NCBI GenBank assembly: GCA_942159475.1
Contig: OW804094.1
Location: 48,418,966 to 48,482,965, forward strand
Length of the DNA: 64,000 bases
Direction of reading: 5' to 3'
Source of the DNA: Sthenelais limicola
Taxonomy: Eukaryota > Annelida > Polychaeta > Phyllodocida > Sigalionidae
Numbering within the stretch: the first letter of the stretch is position 1; each line of letters opens with the position of its first letter. This document shows, in pieces, positions 32,882 through 43,700 of this stretch. The notes under the pieces were generated by a model. The model was not told the DNA's origin. It saw only the letters and a list, made by a program, of their open reading frames with translations, and did no database searches. The position numbers were made by a program, and so were the translations under genes.

Positions 32882-35761
32882 ATGTACATGAACGTTATGG
32901 CATCGGTTAGAAAGTTACATCAAACGGGTCAATCAATTGTGAGCTTCAATTGCAGAAGCCTGAGAGCTCATTTTGACGAAGTGTGTATATCTATCTTAAA
33001 TAGTGATCTAAGTATAGTAGCCTTGAACGAAACATGGTTGAGTAGTCACGATAGTTCAAATTATTTCTCGCACCACATGTACGATTTATATAGGCAGGAT
33101 AGGGAGATAGAAGGGCTGGTACAAAATGGAGGAGGCCTCGCTTGCTACGTAAAAAAAGGAGTATTGGTATGCGAGGATTTCACTAAAGGTATGTCGACTT
33201 GCACATTTGATTATGAATGTCAACTGTTAACAGTAAAAGATGGAAATTACGGAAAAATGGTAGTAATAAACCTGTATAGAAGACCCGCCGGCAGCACAGA
33301 TGTGTTTCTTGAACATGTAAACAGCCTGCTGTCACAAATTACAAGAAGGAACCGTAGAATTGTACTAGTAGGCGACATAAATATAGATTTGAGTTCGAGT
33401 AATAACCAGTCGTCTAGATGGAAAGAGATAATGAAAAGGTACAATTTGAAACAAGAGATAAAGAAATATACCCGAGTAACTGCTACTTCCTCTACCATAC
33501 TAGATGTCCTATATAGCAATTTAGATATGTGTAATAGCGAGGTATGCCAGATTCATATTAGTGACCACTACCCAGTAATTGGATACGTCAATGTAAGAAA
33601 AACGATACCAATTGCAGATAGGAACTATAAATGGGTGAAAACCAAACAAAGGGAGAACGAAGAGTTGTTTGGGGACAGAATTGAACATGATATGAGGAAT
33701 ATAGACCACTGGAGGGACCTCAATGTTTCTGAAATATGGAGGGAATATGTGGGAAAGATAACTGAAAATAGCAGAGAGTGTTTTCCTAGAAAAAGAGTTA
33801 GGATAAAAAAGGCCACGCAAGCCTATATTGATCAAGAAGTAAGAACATTGATAAAAGATAGGGAGGCAGCATTTGCCATAGCAAAGCGTAATGGCCAGCC
33901 AGAAGATTGGGTAATAGCTAGATCTCTGAGAAAACGTGTGACAAAGCTAATAAGAAATAAGAAGAGAGCATACTTGATCAGGGAAGCGAACATGAATAAA
34001 AACAATCCAAGAAGGTTTTGGCAATCACTAGGAAAAATATATTGTAAAGGTCAAAAGAACACGACCAAAGATCTGAGCTCGTTTAAGGTAAATGGACATG
34101 TAATTGAAGGTAAAGAGGCATTAGAATATGCGAATACTTATTTTGCAACCTTAGGCGGAGGAAATCTAGGGGTGGCAGACAACTTAGATGTTGAACGCCT
34201 GGACAGGGAAATACTATTTGACATCGACGATAGCCTTGGCGTAGATGAGGTATATAAGGAGATCAAGAATCTGAATGATAATAAGAGTTCTGGAATTAAA
34301 GATGTAAATAATAAAAGTCTGAAATGTAGTTTAGCAAGAACGTGCACTGCATTTACCGCGTTACTAAATAAATGTATACGGGACGGTTCCATACCGAAAG
34401 CATGGAAGGAATCGGCGATTACCCTATTACCAAAGGATGGGGACACGCAAATGATTGATAATATCAGAGCCATTTCAATTGTTCCCTCAACAAGTAAGAT
34501 ACTAGAACGTATTGTATATAAAAAACTGTACAATTTTTTAGAAGATTCTGAGTTTTTCACAAACTGCCAATACGGCTTTAGATCGAATAAGTCAACCTTA
34601 GGCGCGGCACATGAACACTTACGTTTCATACACCAGAACTTAGAAAAGGGTAATCATTGCTTGTCATTATATTTCGATGTGAAAAAAGCATTTAACACTG
34701 TCTCACATATGCTTTTCCTACAAAAATTAAAGGGCATGGGTATAGGCCCTGTTTTGTCTAAATTACTTGAGAATTACCTTACTGACAGAACGCAATATAT
34801 CTCAAAAGATGATCTAGAAACATCAAAGATAAAGGTACCTTGCGGTGTTCCCCAAGGCAGCATACTGGGACCCTTAATGTTCATAATATTTTGTAACGAT
34901 CTGGGAAATATTGAATTTAAGGGAAAACTGGTGTTATATGCTGATGATGCGGTAGTAACCATAGCAACAAGAAACTTTGATGATATTAGAGAGAAGGGTC
35001 AGAGTGCAATACTAAAATACAATGACTGGTGTACTGCGAACGGGTTACAATTAAATAAAAAGAAGACGAAATATCAACTGTTCACTATAGGAAGAATGTA
35101 TAAAAATAGAAATATAGAATTGCAGTGTGATGGCACTATTATAGATAGATGTTTTATGTTTAAATACCTTGGTGTTTATATTGATGAACGATTAACGATG
35201 GCCCATCACGCCAGCAAACTATATAAAAAAGCATCATGGTCCTTGGCAGATATAGCCAAACGAAGGTACTTTATGTCAAAGGAGATAGCATGGTCCCTAT
35301 GCAAAACCTATATGATTCCACTATTGGAGTATGCTAGTCCTTTGTTTATGCATACCAATAAAACATTGCTAATAAAAATGCAAAAGCTATGCTTCAGAGC
35401 ATTACGAATGTGCTTTGGCAGCGATTTTACGAAGAAAGAGCTACTAATAAAAGGGCAGATACTACCACTGCAATACAGAAGCGAAATAGCAATGTTAAAA
35501 AATCTCTTTAACAAGAAAGATACTTATGAGATCCAGGAAATGAATGAGTTGGTATTGAGAAACAACCAGGGAACCAGGTTTAAATTGTTCATTCCCAAAA
35601 GTGAACGTAGCAGACGTTCTTGCTTCTATCAAGAACTAGTTACCTGGAATAACATGGCTAGAAGAACAAGAGATACATTAGATAAGAACATATTCGTACG
35701 AGAAATTAAGGCATTGTACCAATTGAAATTTGAGGTATTGAACGACCAAGTAAGATTATAA
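32882..35761 (+). CDS. LINE ORF2: APE-type endonuclease and reverse transcriptase
   Basis: 959 codons, uninterrupted. Endonuclease domain at residues about 17-237: FNCRSL (N23), NETWL (E50), LYRRP (132-135), GDINID (165-170) and SDHYPV (228-232), the set needed for target-site nicking. Reverse transcriptase at about 510-770: RAISIVPSTSKILERIV, QYGFRSNKST, LYFDVKKAFNTV with the first catalytic aspartate D599, CGVPQGSILGP (654-664) and YADD (686-689). The usual second D in KAFD is N here. A C-terminal region with LEYASPLF and a tryptophan-rich tail follows. The layout and motifs are those of jockey/CR1-group LINEs; the exact clade cannot be fixed by eye. It lies 414 bp after ORF1. Confidence 0.93.
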   Translation: MYMNVMASVRKLHQTGQSIVSFNCRSLRAHFDEVCISILNSDLSIVALNETWLSSHDSSNYFSHHMYDLYRQDREIEGLVQNGGGLACYVKKGVLVCEDFTKGMSTCTFDYECQLLTVKDGNYGKMVVINLYRRPAGSTDVFLEHVNSLLSQITRRNRRIVLVGDINIDLSSSNNQSSRWKEIMKRYNLKQEIKKYTRVTATSSTILDVLYSNLDMCNSEVCQIHISDHYPVIGYVNVRKTIPIADRNYKWVKTKQRENEELFGDRIEHDMRNIDHWRDLNVSEIWREYVGKITENSRECFPRKRVRIKKATQAYIDQEVRTLIKDREAAFAIAKRNGQPEDWVIARSLRKRVTKLIRNKKRAYLIREANMNKNNPRRFWQSLGKIYCKGQKNTTKDLSSFKVNGHVIEGKEALEYANTYFATLGGGNLGVADNLDVERLDREILFDIDDSLGVDEVYKEIKNLNDNKSSGIKDVNNKSLKCSLARTCTAFTALLNKCIRDGSIPKAWKESAITLLPKDGDTQMIDNIRAISIVPSTSKILERIVYKKLYNFLEDSEFFTNCQYGFRSNKSTLGAAHEHLRFIHQNLEKGNHCLSLYFDVKKAFNTVSHMLFLQKLKGMGIGPVLSKLLENYLTDRTQYISKDDLETSKIKVPCGVPQGSILGPLMFIIFCNDLGNIEFKGKLVLYADDAVVTIATRNFDDIREKGQSAILKYNDWCTANGLQLNKKKTKYQLFTIGRMYKNRNIELQCDGTIIDRCFMFKYLGVYIDERLTMAHHASKLYKKASWSLADIAKRRYFMSKEIAWSLCKTYMIPLLEYASPLFMHTNKTLLIKMQKLCFRALRMCFGSDFTKKELLIKGQILPLQYRSEIAMLKNLFNKKDTYEIQEMNELVLRNNQGTRFKLFIPKSERSRRSCFYQELVTWNNMARRTRDTLDKNIFVREIKALYQLKFEVLNDQVRL

Positions 35762-36206
35762 TTTGTAGGTATGTCGACTGAATGAAAGATTTGAAGCAAC
35801 CAAAAAGAAACGAATATAAATTTGTTCGAGACGAATTTGTTTTTATGGTAGTTTTATGGTGTTCCCTATGCAACAGAATAGTCCTTATAAGGACTTGGCG
35901 ATGATAAGGATGTATGTAAAAGCATAGTAACACAATAATGTTGAAATTTGTATGTTGTATTGGTATTTGGAATGATGTTTTGTAGCACGGATTGATGGTA
36001 TGTAAGGATAGAGAATATTATTTTCATTGTAGAAGGAGACTAAGAAGTCATAAGTGCAGTAATTATAAGTGAAAGGTTTTCAGTATCAAAGGAAGTATGT
36101 AATTTGTGATGGCAACGCGATAGAGTATCAACGTGGTTGATGTGCGTCTTTATTATATATCTGTTGTAAATGTTTGGCCGTAATTGTAATAAAAAAAAAA
36201 AAAAAA

Positions 36207-36570
36207 TTGTCTCTGTGACAATTTTGCAGTCTCTGTGACAATTAGGAGGCCAAAAGACCAAAAACTAAGGACAGCTCCAATAGCTGTCCTTAGGTGGTTT
36301 TGTCTTGAAATGTTGGGGTTTTGTCACTAAATTCACAATTTTGAGACAATTTTGATTGTTTTACATTGAATGCAGTTTATCTATTGTCTCTGGGACAATT
36401 CTATTGTCTCTGGGACAATTCTATTGTCTCTGGGACAATTTTGAGTCCGAAAGAGAAACAACTAAGGACAACTCAGATAGCTGTCCTTACAGGTGGTTTT
36501 GTCTCGAAATGTTGAAGTTTTGTCACTAAATTCACAATTTGGAGACAATTTTGGTTGCTTTACATTCCAG
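36207..36570. repeat. Tandem duplication rich in TTGTCTC/GACAATT
   Basis: Two copies of about 180 bp (36207-36384 and 36390-36570) share CTAAGGACA..TAGCTGTCCTTA hairpins, GTGGTTTTGTCTYGAAATGT and TTTTGTCACTAAATTCACAA. The second begins with three exact copies of CTATTGTCTCTGGGACAATT (about 36393-36452), each self-complementary in TTGTC..GACAA. This is flanking element sequence immediately 3' of the LINE tail. Confidence 0.8.
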
Positions 36571-36574
36571 GCTT

Positions 36575-36800
36575 ACTCGACTGCCAAACCATGCCAAAAA
36601 CTACTGCCAGCCACCAGAAAACTACCACAAATTAGGACAAAAACTAGAGGCAATATATTGTCTAATTTTCAGAGACAAAGACAAAATCAGGCTTCAAGGA
36701 CAAGGACAATCTGACTTTATGTGCACACCTTTCGAGATTGTCCTTGAAGCCAGGGATTTTATTGAAGATTTTTGCCTAGACATTGTCTAAAGTCTTGAAA
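36575..36800. repeat. Inverted copy of the GACAATGTCTAGGC module
   Basis: The reverse complement of this block matches 30915-31105 and 29945-30170 through the markers GCCTAGACATTGTCTAAAGT, GATTGTCCTTGAAGCC, TATTGTCTAATTTTCAGAGA and CCAGAAAACTACC. Confidence 0.78.
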
Positions 36801-37031
36801 GTTTCAAAAAACCTTTATTCATCACTGATTACTTACTTGATTGCCTAGGTTAAATTTAAATCTAAGGCAAAATTGTCTCCAAAGTATTAATTTAGAGACA
36901 AAACTTCAACATTTCGAGACAAAACTGCCTGAAAATGACTATAAGGACAATTTTTTTTACGAGCGCGGTTTTGTCTAGATTTGCTAAAAATTGTCTCGTT
37001 TTAATTGTCTCTTCTTTATGTGCGCGCCTGC

Positions 37032-39415
37032 TGATTCCCAAGTAATATTTGAAACCTTGATGCAATGAGATTTTGCATGCGCTGTGCTGTGACAAGAGCT
37101 AACAGACTACACAATTTCAATGACAACTGCTTTAGACTCATATCATTGTTAGACCCCAAGACCGGATATGATTTAGCACCAGATTCACATCCTAGTTTTG
37201 CGAATACCTTGGTCTTGGTGGTTTAGTTCATAAACACCACTCATGAACCTGCCAACCAAAGGATGTTCCCCAATAGTATCCTTAGGTTTTAGCATGGACC
37301 ATGTCAAAAAAGAGGGTAGAGTGCTTCGGGCTGTGCCTATCGCTGAGTGTGACAACGTTTTGTTTAACCACGTTTGTAGGAAACTTAGTACTCTACCGAT
37401 ATCCACTTCCAGGGAATCAGCTGAATGGATTTTGCAGAATGCAACCCATTTTTTAATTGAACAATTGTATTGTTTGATTGTTGGTATTTAAAAATAGTTA
37501 AGTATTAGTATCCGAATATGTAAGTATGTGTCCTCTCTCTGCCTGCAATTCAATTTTAACTTGGCTGTAAGTATATTCTGGGTCCTACGGCGATTATATT
37601 ATAGGCAACCAAACAAATGTTTGCTTCAGTAGAAATACATTGGCCAAACAAGAAAATAATTACATAACATTCTGGGAATAGTTAGTATTATGGATGCAGT
37701 ATCAACCTTGAGGGTGTTAGGCGAATTGCCACGCGGTAAAAAACACACCCGGTAAAAATCCACCTGTTAAAAGCCACACAGTAAAAAGCCACCCAGTAAA
37801 ACCCCATCCAGGTGCAAAACCCACCCGGTAAGAACCAACCCTTGGACGGCTAGGTAAAAACCAACCCACAGGCAGTTTCCATAGCAGTGATTCGCCCAAA
37901 ACGGCGACATTTCATTTTAGGAGCTCATTATTTTTTAGAAAAAATTAGATTAAATGATCGAATCTCGATCATTCGAATTTTTGGCAAACAATTAACAGGG
38001 AGTTTCGTCCTAATTCTTCAGGCGAAGTATGGGAAAACTGTGGCGGAGGACCAGGTGGCTGTTTACCGGATGGATATACGTGTAGTATTAATATAATGCT
38101 TACCAAAACATATCGTTTACATTTATCATATATAATAGTATGTGCTACATCCCTAAATATGTACTAAACATGCTTGAAGTTAAGTACCTTCAACAAAGTT
38201 CAATAAGATATCAAACATAATGCACGGATTTTGACAGATGAAGAGGAGAATTGGACATTGCTCAGTTGTACTATGAACATATTTGGGGAAATGTTCGATC
38301 TGAAATACGATCTCCCATGTCTCAGCATTGGGGAGATTAAAAACGTTTATTGGCTGATACCTGATCCCCACTATGTGTAAAGAGGGACTTTGTCTTTCAG
38401 AGGACGTCCAATACAGGTAATGTATTCCGTACATTAATGAACATTCGGGCGATACCATGAATAAAATACTCAATGTTGTACATGTCCATGCAATATGAGA
38501 TGAGATGAGTAAAAGAAACACACCGTATAAAATGGACATGCGATGCAATACGTGGGCCATGACAGTACAATATCCGTATGTCTACTAAAAGCTGTAACTT
38601 GTATAAAGATATCCTAGATTGAGGCAATTTGGCGGCATCGCAAATATTGAAGGTCAAGAAACCAATATCATATAGAACCTACCATCAATATTCGTGACCT
38701 GTGTGACCATGTTAACAACTGTAAATAACCAAAATATGAAATAGAGATATGCTTCTAGAGGTTATATTCCTGGTCATCCCTTTGTATAGTGCGTCTCGAA
38801 GAGACAATTGTAATGTAAGAGAATAACAAAATATTTGTGCATATTGCAAATGTCAACTATATAATTTACAACGTGAAATTTGAACTACAAATTTACGAAA
38901 ATTAAGAATTTTGATTCATAGAATACAGAATATTGTTTTAATTGAACGACTGTTCTGTTGCAAAAAAATAGAAATTAATAGATCATGATTCCGACGGTTT
39001 ATGATAATAAATGTCTAAAGGTACCACTAGTATATAAGAGATTCTCGATGACTGTTAAGCAGAACGTTCTATGTGTTAAAGGCATGTGTTGGTACTCAAC
39101 AACATCAGTAAAATATTACAAGAGATTCAAATCGATTTAATGATGGATTATGAACCTTATATATTTCTCTCATGTGAAAATATAATCTCAATGTAAGGCA
39201 GATGATAACTGCATTCATCTGAACATTAGCAAAGTTGATGTCACTGTAATTCTATTTTAGACCTTATGCGTACAAGATTACATTATCTAATAATATTGAG
39301 AGAGAAAAAAGCTAAATTCCCAATGATTGTTTAAAAAATATTAATTGACATTGATATTAATTGAATTTTGCTGCTTTCGACGCACCATTAACTGTGATCA
39401 ACCCTGATGTTGTAG
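37032..39415. other. Last part of the GPCR intron, no gene
   Basis: AT-rich. It contains the minisatellite at 37729-37870. A frame at 37243-37491 looks slightly protein-like but has no recognisable motif. The intron ends with the acceptor TGATGTTGTAG before 39416. Confidence 0.45.
37729..37870. repeat. Minisatellite with GGTAAAAACCCACCC-like units
   Basis: About eight degenerate units of roughly 17 bp (CGGTAAAAAACACACC, CGGTAAAAATCCACC, CAGTAAAAAGCCACC and similar). Confidence 0.82.
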
Positions 39416-40753
39416 GTGATGTGTAAGCTGCTGTACTTCGTTCAAATGATGTCCTACGTAGCATCCATCATGACATTAACATTCATCGCAATGGAGAGGT
39501 ATTTTGCAATTCTGCATCCACTTAGGTGCAAGGCCTGGAAAAGGCTGTGGCGTTTGCGTGCTGCAGTCGCTGTTATCTGGATTATGTCTGCAGCCACAGG
39601 ATTTCCCCAGTTGATATACAGAGACACAATTACACCCATTGAAGGGCAGACCTATTGTTTGATTCAAGGAAACGATTTCAACAGATATGCTTATGTTGTT
39701 ACTAATTTCATCCTCTGGTATGTGGTGCCCTTGTTCATCATAATCCTGTTATACTCAAAAATATCAATACTCTTGTGGGACACTTCAAAACTAGATAGAC
39801 CAAGTAATAATGCTCTGCGGGGATGGAGAAGAGAGAAGAAAATTAAGTATACATACAAGTCACCCAAATACCCATCTACTTCAGTGAATGGCCAGGCATG
39901 TAATTCAGATGTGCGTATATCTATTGAAGATGATTTTCAAGAAAGGTCTAATTCATCCATAGCGTCCTCAATTGAAGAAGGACTGAAGACAACGCTTAGC
40001 GAAGGGATTCAAGAGACAAACACAGAAGACTGTTCCCATTCAGAGAAAGAGAAGACAAATTTCATCAAGGCAGTATCCAAGAAAGATGCCTTCTCTTTCT
40101 CACAACAGAAAAAGCTTCTTCCGTTAAAAGATGTCGTTCCACCACGGAAGGGCTCAAATGCTAAACCAAACCATCTATCTCCCATTAGTCAGGAACTCTC
40201 TACAGCTATTCAGGAGTTCACATCCGAGGCCACAACCGCCTCTGGTCTGAGTGAAAGTTACATCTCTGTGGACGGGATTGATAGGGAAGGTCAAAGTGCA
40301 TGCCATGAAAATCAAGCCCTGAAACCAAGGCCTCTATCGCCGGTTGATGAACAATACACAAGCAAGGTCCCCAGGGCTTTCGTAAGTCAAACCTGGACAT
40401 GGAATCGCAGTGAGGCAGCATTGCGAGCTCGCCGTAGGGTAATACGTCTGCTTATGGCCGTCGCAATCTCCTTCGCCTTGTGTGTGCTTCCCTACCATGT
40501 TCAGATGATCCTTAGTGAGTGGCATTTAACGATCAGCCCTTTCAAACGCATCCTTGGAAATCAAATTACTCTTTTGATCTTCTATTTCAACAGCGCCCTC
40601 AACCCAATCTTGTATGCCTTCCTCTCAGATAATTTTAGAAAGCGTTTAAAGGATTTAATACCCTTCAAGAAGTGTCACACCACAAAGAATTCAAGCACGA
40701 AAATAAGTTCTAAACCAGTTGAATATCGCAGAAATGGCAACTCCACGCTGTAA
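39416..40753 (+). CDS. Class A GPCR, terminal coding exon (TM3-TM7 and C-tail)
   Basis: The exon starts at 39416 after TTGTAG in phase 0 and ends at a TAA, 445 codons. TM3 (residues about 2-26) has the disulphide cysteine and ends in the ERY form of DRY (IAMERYFAILHPL). TM4 is about 48-68; extracellular loop 2 carries the partner cysteine (QTYCLIQ); TM5 about 90-120. TM6 (about 340-368) has CVLP, and TM7 (about 382-402) has the NPxxY form NPILY. The third intracellular loop is about 215 residues, rich in Ser, Lys and Glu, unusually long for peptide receptors. The sequence pattern fits a neuropeptide receptor of the trissin/TRH/orexin type, but I cannot fix the ligand. TM1-TM2 are on the exon at 26797. 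Confidence 0.9.
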   Translation: MMCKLLYFVQMMSYVASIMTLTFIAMERYFAILHPLRCKAWKRLWRLRAAVAVIWIMSAATGFPQLIYRDTITPIEGQTYCLIQGNDFNRYAYVVTNFILWYVVPLFIIILLYSKISILLWDTSKLDRPSNNALRGWRREKKIKYTYKSPKYPSTSVNGQACNSDVRISIEDDFQERSNSSIASSIEEGLKTTLSEGIQETNTEDCSHSEKEKTNFIKAVSKKDAFSFSQQKKLLPLKDVVPPRKGSNAKPNHLSPISQELSTAIQEFTSEATTASGLSESYISVDGIDREGQSACHENQALKPRPLSPVDEQYTSKVPRAFVSQTWTWNRSEAALRARRRVIRLLMAVAISFALCVLPYHVQMILSEWHLTISPFKRILGNQITLLIFYFNSALNPILYAFLSDNFRKRLKDLIPFKKCHTTKNSSTKISSKPVEYRRNGNSTL

Positions 40754-43700
40754 ATTATGATGTAATAATAGTTTGCTCTATCCACTTAAAAATCCTGAAC
40801 AGATGAAGACTGATGAGATATATAATGTATAATACATAATTATAATGTTTACATACTTTATTTTTCAAAATGAAGAAAGGTTATATCATGAATATTAAAA
40901 TCATTGTTTGTACATCACCGAGGGAAGTTCGACAAGTAGCCAGAATACAGTTATAGATATATACATATTGACTGATTAGACTGATTAACTGATAGTGTTT
41001 GAGTAGCCAATTTGTTAATTAATAATATTTAGACTGTTACCGGCTTGATCAGGGAATGGCCGATATTCGGACGTTACCCATGCAGTTGCAGCCTGAAGCT
41101 ATACATTACATATCTTGGATGTGCATTGTATTTTACTCGCACCTATTATAAATTTTACCATTTTTATTCACTAGAGTTAAAAGTTGCATTTCAACCTATG
41201 AAGGTAATAGAGAAAGGAAACTTAATGTTGCAATGCGCACCTGGAGGTTAAGTCAAAGCAGTAAATTGTATTGGAAAACCGTCGCAGTTTGACATTTTAC
41301 ATGTATGCCATTTCCTGCCACAGTAGTAATTCTGCAGTGAAGGAATATAATGATATAATGATGCCTCAATTGGCTTGCTGCTATGATGGGGAATGCGAAA
41401 TTTGAGCTGGCAGAGGGCTGATAATATTTGATTAGAACCGTCAATCTCTCCTCGATTTACGAGAGCATGCACCCTGCTGATTAATGATTTTTCCCTTCCC
41501 TGCATGATAACCCCACCCTACCTGAGGAAATTGATCGTCTTACCCTACTCAGTGTGATATATTATGAACATCATTCCTTTACTGCACAATTATGATTGAG
41601 TACTTGAGACAATCGAGTAGTTAATGGGAGAGGGCCCGGGGTAAGAGAATCAACACGTACCGTAGGTGCCCCTTTGTACGTATTGGTATAACCATTGGTA
41701 TCACCACTGGCCTTTAAAATTGCGAATTTTATATTGATGAAGTTTATAACTGCTGTCACTACGTATAGAGGACCATTCAGATACAGACAATCATATTCAT
41801 GACTCGTGACAAGAGATAATGTGGTGAACTCTGGACAGTGTACCTGCAATATCTTTATTTGCCGAATTATCTTGCTGCCATATTTATTTTCTAGTGTGAT
41901 CGGTTTATATCATGGAAAACACTATGATGATTAAGTGTAATAGTAGCGTAGAACCACCAAGGCTCTCTAACAAAGACCTCAATCAATCTTTACGATGGGT
42001 TATAAGTTTTACTATGACTGTGTATTATTTTGACTGTGCAGTCGTAGAGCAGTCGTAGACTCAAATATAAATTACGCAGCTAAGGTGAAATTTAATTACT
42101 TCTTGTGAAGTCTTGTATAAATGGCAAATATATAATATATCAAAAATGGTTTAGCCCATAAACTATTACGTGTGGTTGTTGCCTCTTTAATGTTAAGGGC
42201 TTATGCCGAAAAGCCACTCCCAGATAGTCTAAGCGACATGATTATACATTTAAGAAACTTTTTTCCCTGAACGCTTCAGGAATTCATCATTGACATTGAA
42301 ATTAGCCATAAATACTTTAATCGTATGGACCGCGTGGTCGGTAAAGTCAAGTACGTGTGCTAATTGTTCAAAATTCGTATATTTTATCTTTATTGGTCAT
42401 GTTTTAATTTTCCATTCTGTTATTGCATCCCTTGGTACATTATTAGTCAGAAAATCATTGGTGTACGTTCTTGCATTATATATATGACCATCTACACCTA
42501 CACAATGTATTACATTTCCAGACTTGCCATGGATATCCTGTGTAAGTGTTCTACATTTTGGAGACCGGTATTTCTCATCAGATGTTGCCATCTTAAAAAA
42601 GAAGGTGCTGTAAATCGGTTGAATCTACCATGAGTTAAAGATGTAAAAGATAAAGACATATTAAAAGTTAAAAGTAAAAGTAAAATTTAAAGACATATTT
42701 TCAAAACGACACAGTATACAGGCATTATTATATTTCCAATTGTGGAACAATTATATTCTTAATTTACAAGTTGGTGATCACACGTCCTACTAAGACCCAT
42801 GATTTCCACAGAATGAAAAGAAAGAGAAAAAGTATCAGTCAATTAAAATAGATTAAATTAGTATCTTCTGCATCCCGTGTACATAATTAACACAAATAAG
42901 ACTACCGAGATGGCAGGGTCCGCATTTTCCTTCCCATTCCAGTGTTCTATGGCTATAATATTATATTTTTAACCATACGATGACATGATTCAAGTTATAA
43001 GATGGTGTTAGAGAGAGGTATATACAAAAGGAGTGGTCACATTGTATTATAGATTCATCGGTATTAATTCTACAGTATGACCTCACTTGCTGATAAATTG
43101 TGTCATAGACCTAGTTGGGAACAGCATGAACCTATCATACATTTTCACTGGCTTCTCTGTATTTTTATGTAAATACTTTTTCATGTGTTTAATATCAAAG
43201 AACACCTTATGGGTTTCTTCTTGAAATCATTGACGGCATGGTATATAGTTGAAAAAAATAAAGGGATGAAGCCTGAAGTTCTTAAGATGGCGGCGAGTGT
43301 AAACAGGGAATATTCATTTACTCTTCACTGAAATTAAATATTGATGTCGCAACCAAATTTCATATGAATATCATTCTCGATAATTTTGAAGATTTGCTTT
43401 GATAGATTTGATAGATTAACATACTTCATTTGGGATGTCAACGTACCATTCAACGGCGACAGGGTCCAAATGAACATATTTTTTCCACATACGTTATCGG
43501 AAACTATCTAAAAAGCAGCCATTTTTACACCCATCAGCATAAAAAAAACTGAGTAAATGTTATTTTTGTATAAAATAAAATAAACAAATAGTATTAGATT
43601 TTGTAATTATTTCCCCTTTATATTGCATAAGCAGACGTCATATTTTCAAATGCTGCTACAATCTGATATCGACACCAAATTTTCTTTTTCACAGAAGCAG

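Larger units (their letters stand above)
31224..36206 (+). mobile_element. Non-LTR retrotransposon (LINE) with NADAR-containing ORF1
   Basis: Two long open frames (31226-32467 and 32882-35761) are followed by a 430-bp 3' UTR with AATAAA at 36188-36193 and an A16 tail at 36191-36206. Imperfect direct repeats flank it: TTGTCTATTGTGA before the start and TTGTCTCTGTGA after the tail, a possible target duplication, although the target itself is rich in such words. If the repeat is right, the first ATG lies at the very 5' edge, so the copy may be 5'-truncated within or just before ORF1. Both frames are uninterrupted, suggesting a young insertion in the GPCR intron, in the same orientation as the gene. 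Confidence 0.8.
31127..37031. mobile_element. 5.9-kb TIR-bounded unit containing the LINE
   Basis: The left end 31127-31215 and right end 36950-37031 are inverted copies over roughly 80 bp, sharing ATAATGGAGAGACAAT, AAAACGAGACAATTTT and TCTAGACAA. The right end finishes TTATGTGCGCGCCTGC, as in the 30359-30569 element. Inside are the LINE (31224-36206), a tandem duplication (36207-36570) and an inverted copy of the GACAATGTCTAGGC module (36575-36800). The most economical reading is a MITE-type element that later received the LINE. A single larger mobile unit that carries the LINE ORFs is the alternative. Confidence 0.55.

Noticed and set aside
37243..37491. 82-codon frame in the GPCR intron
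   Set aside because: Looks mildly protein-like, but no family, start context or splice sites could be supported.
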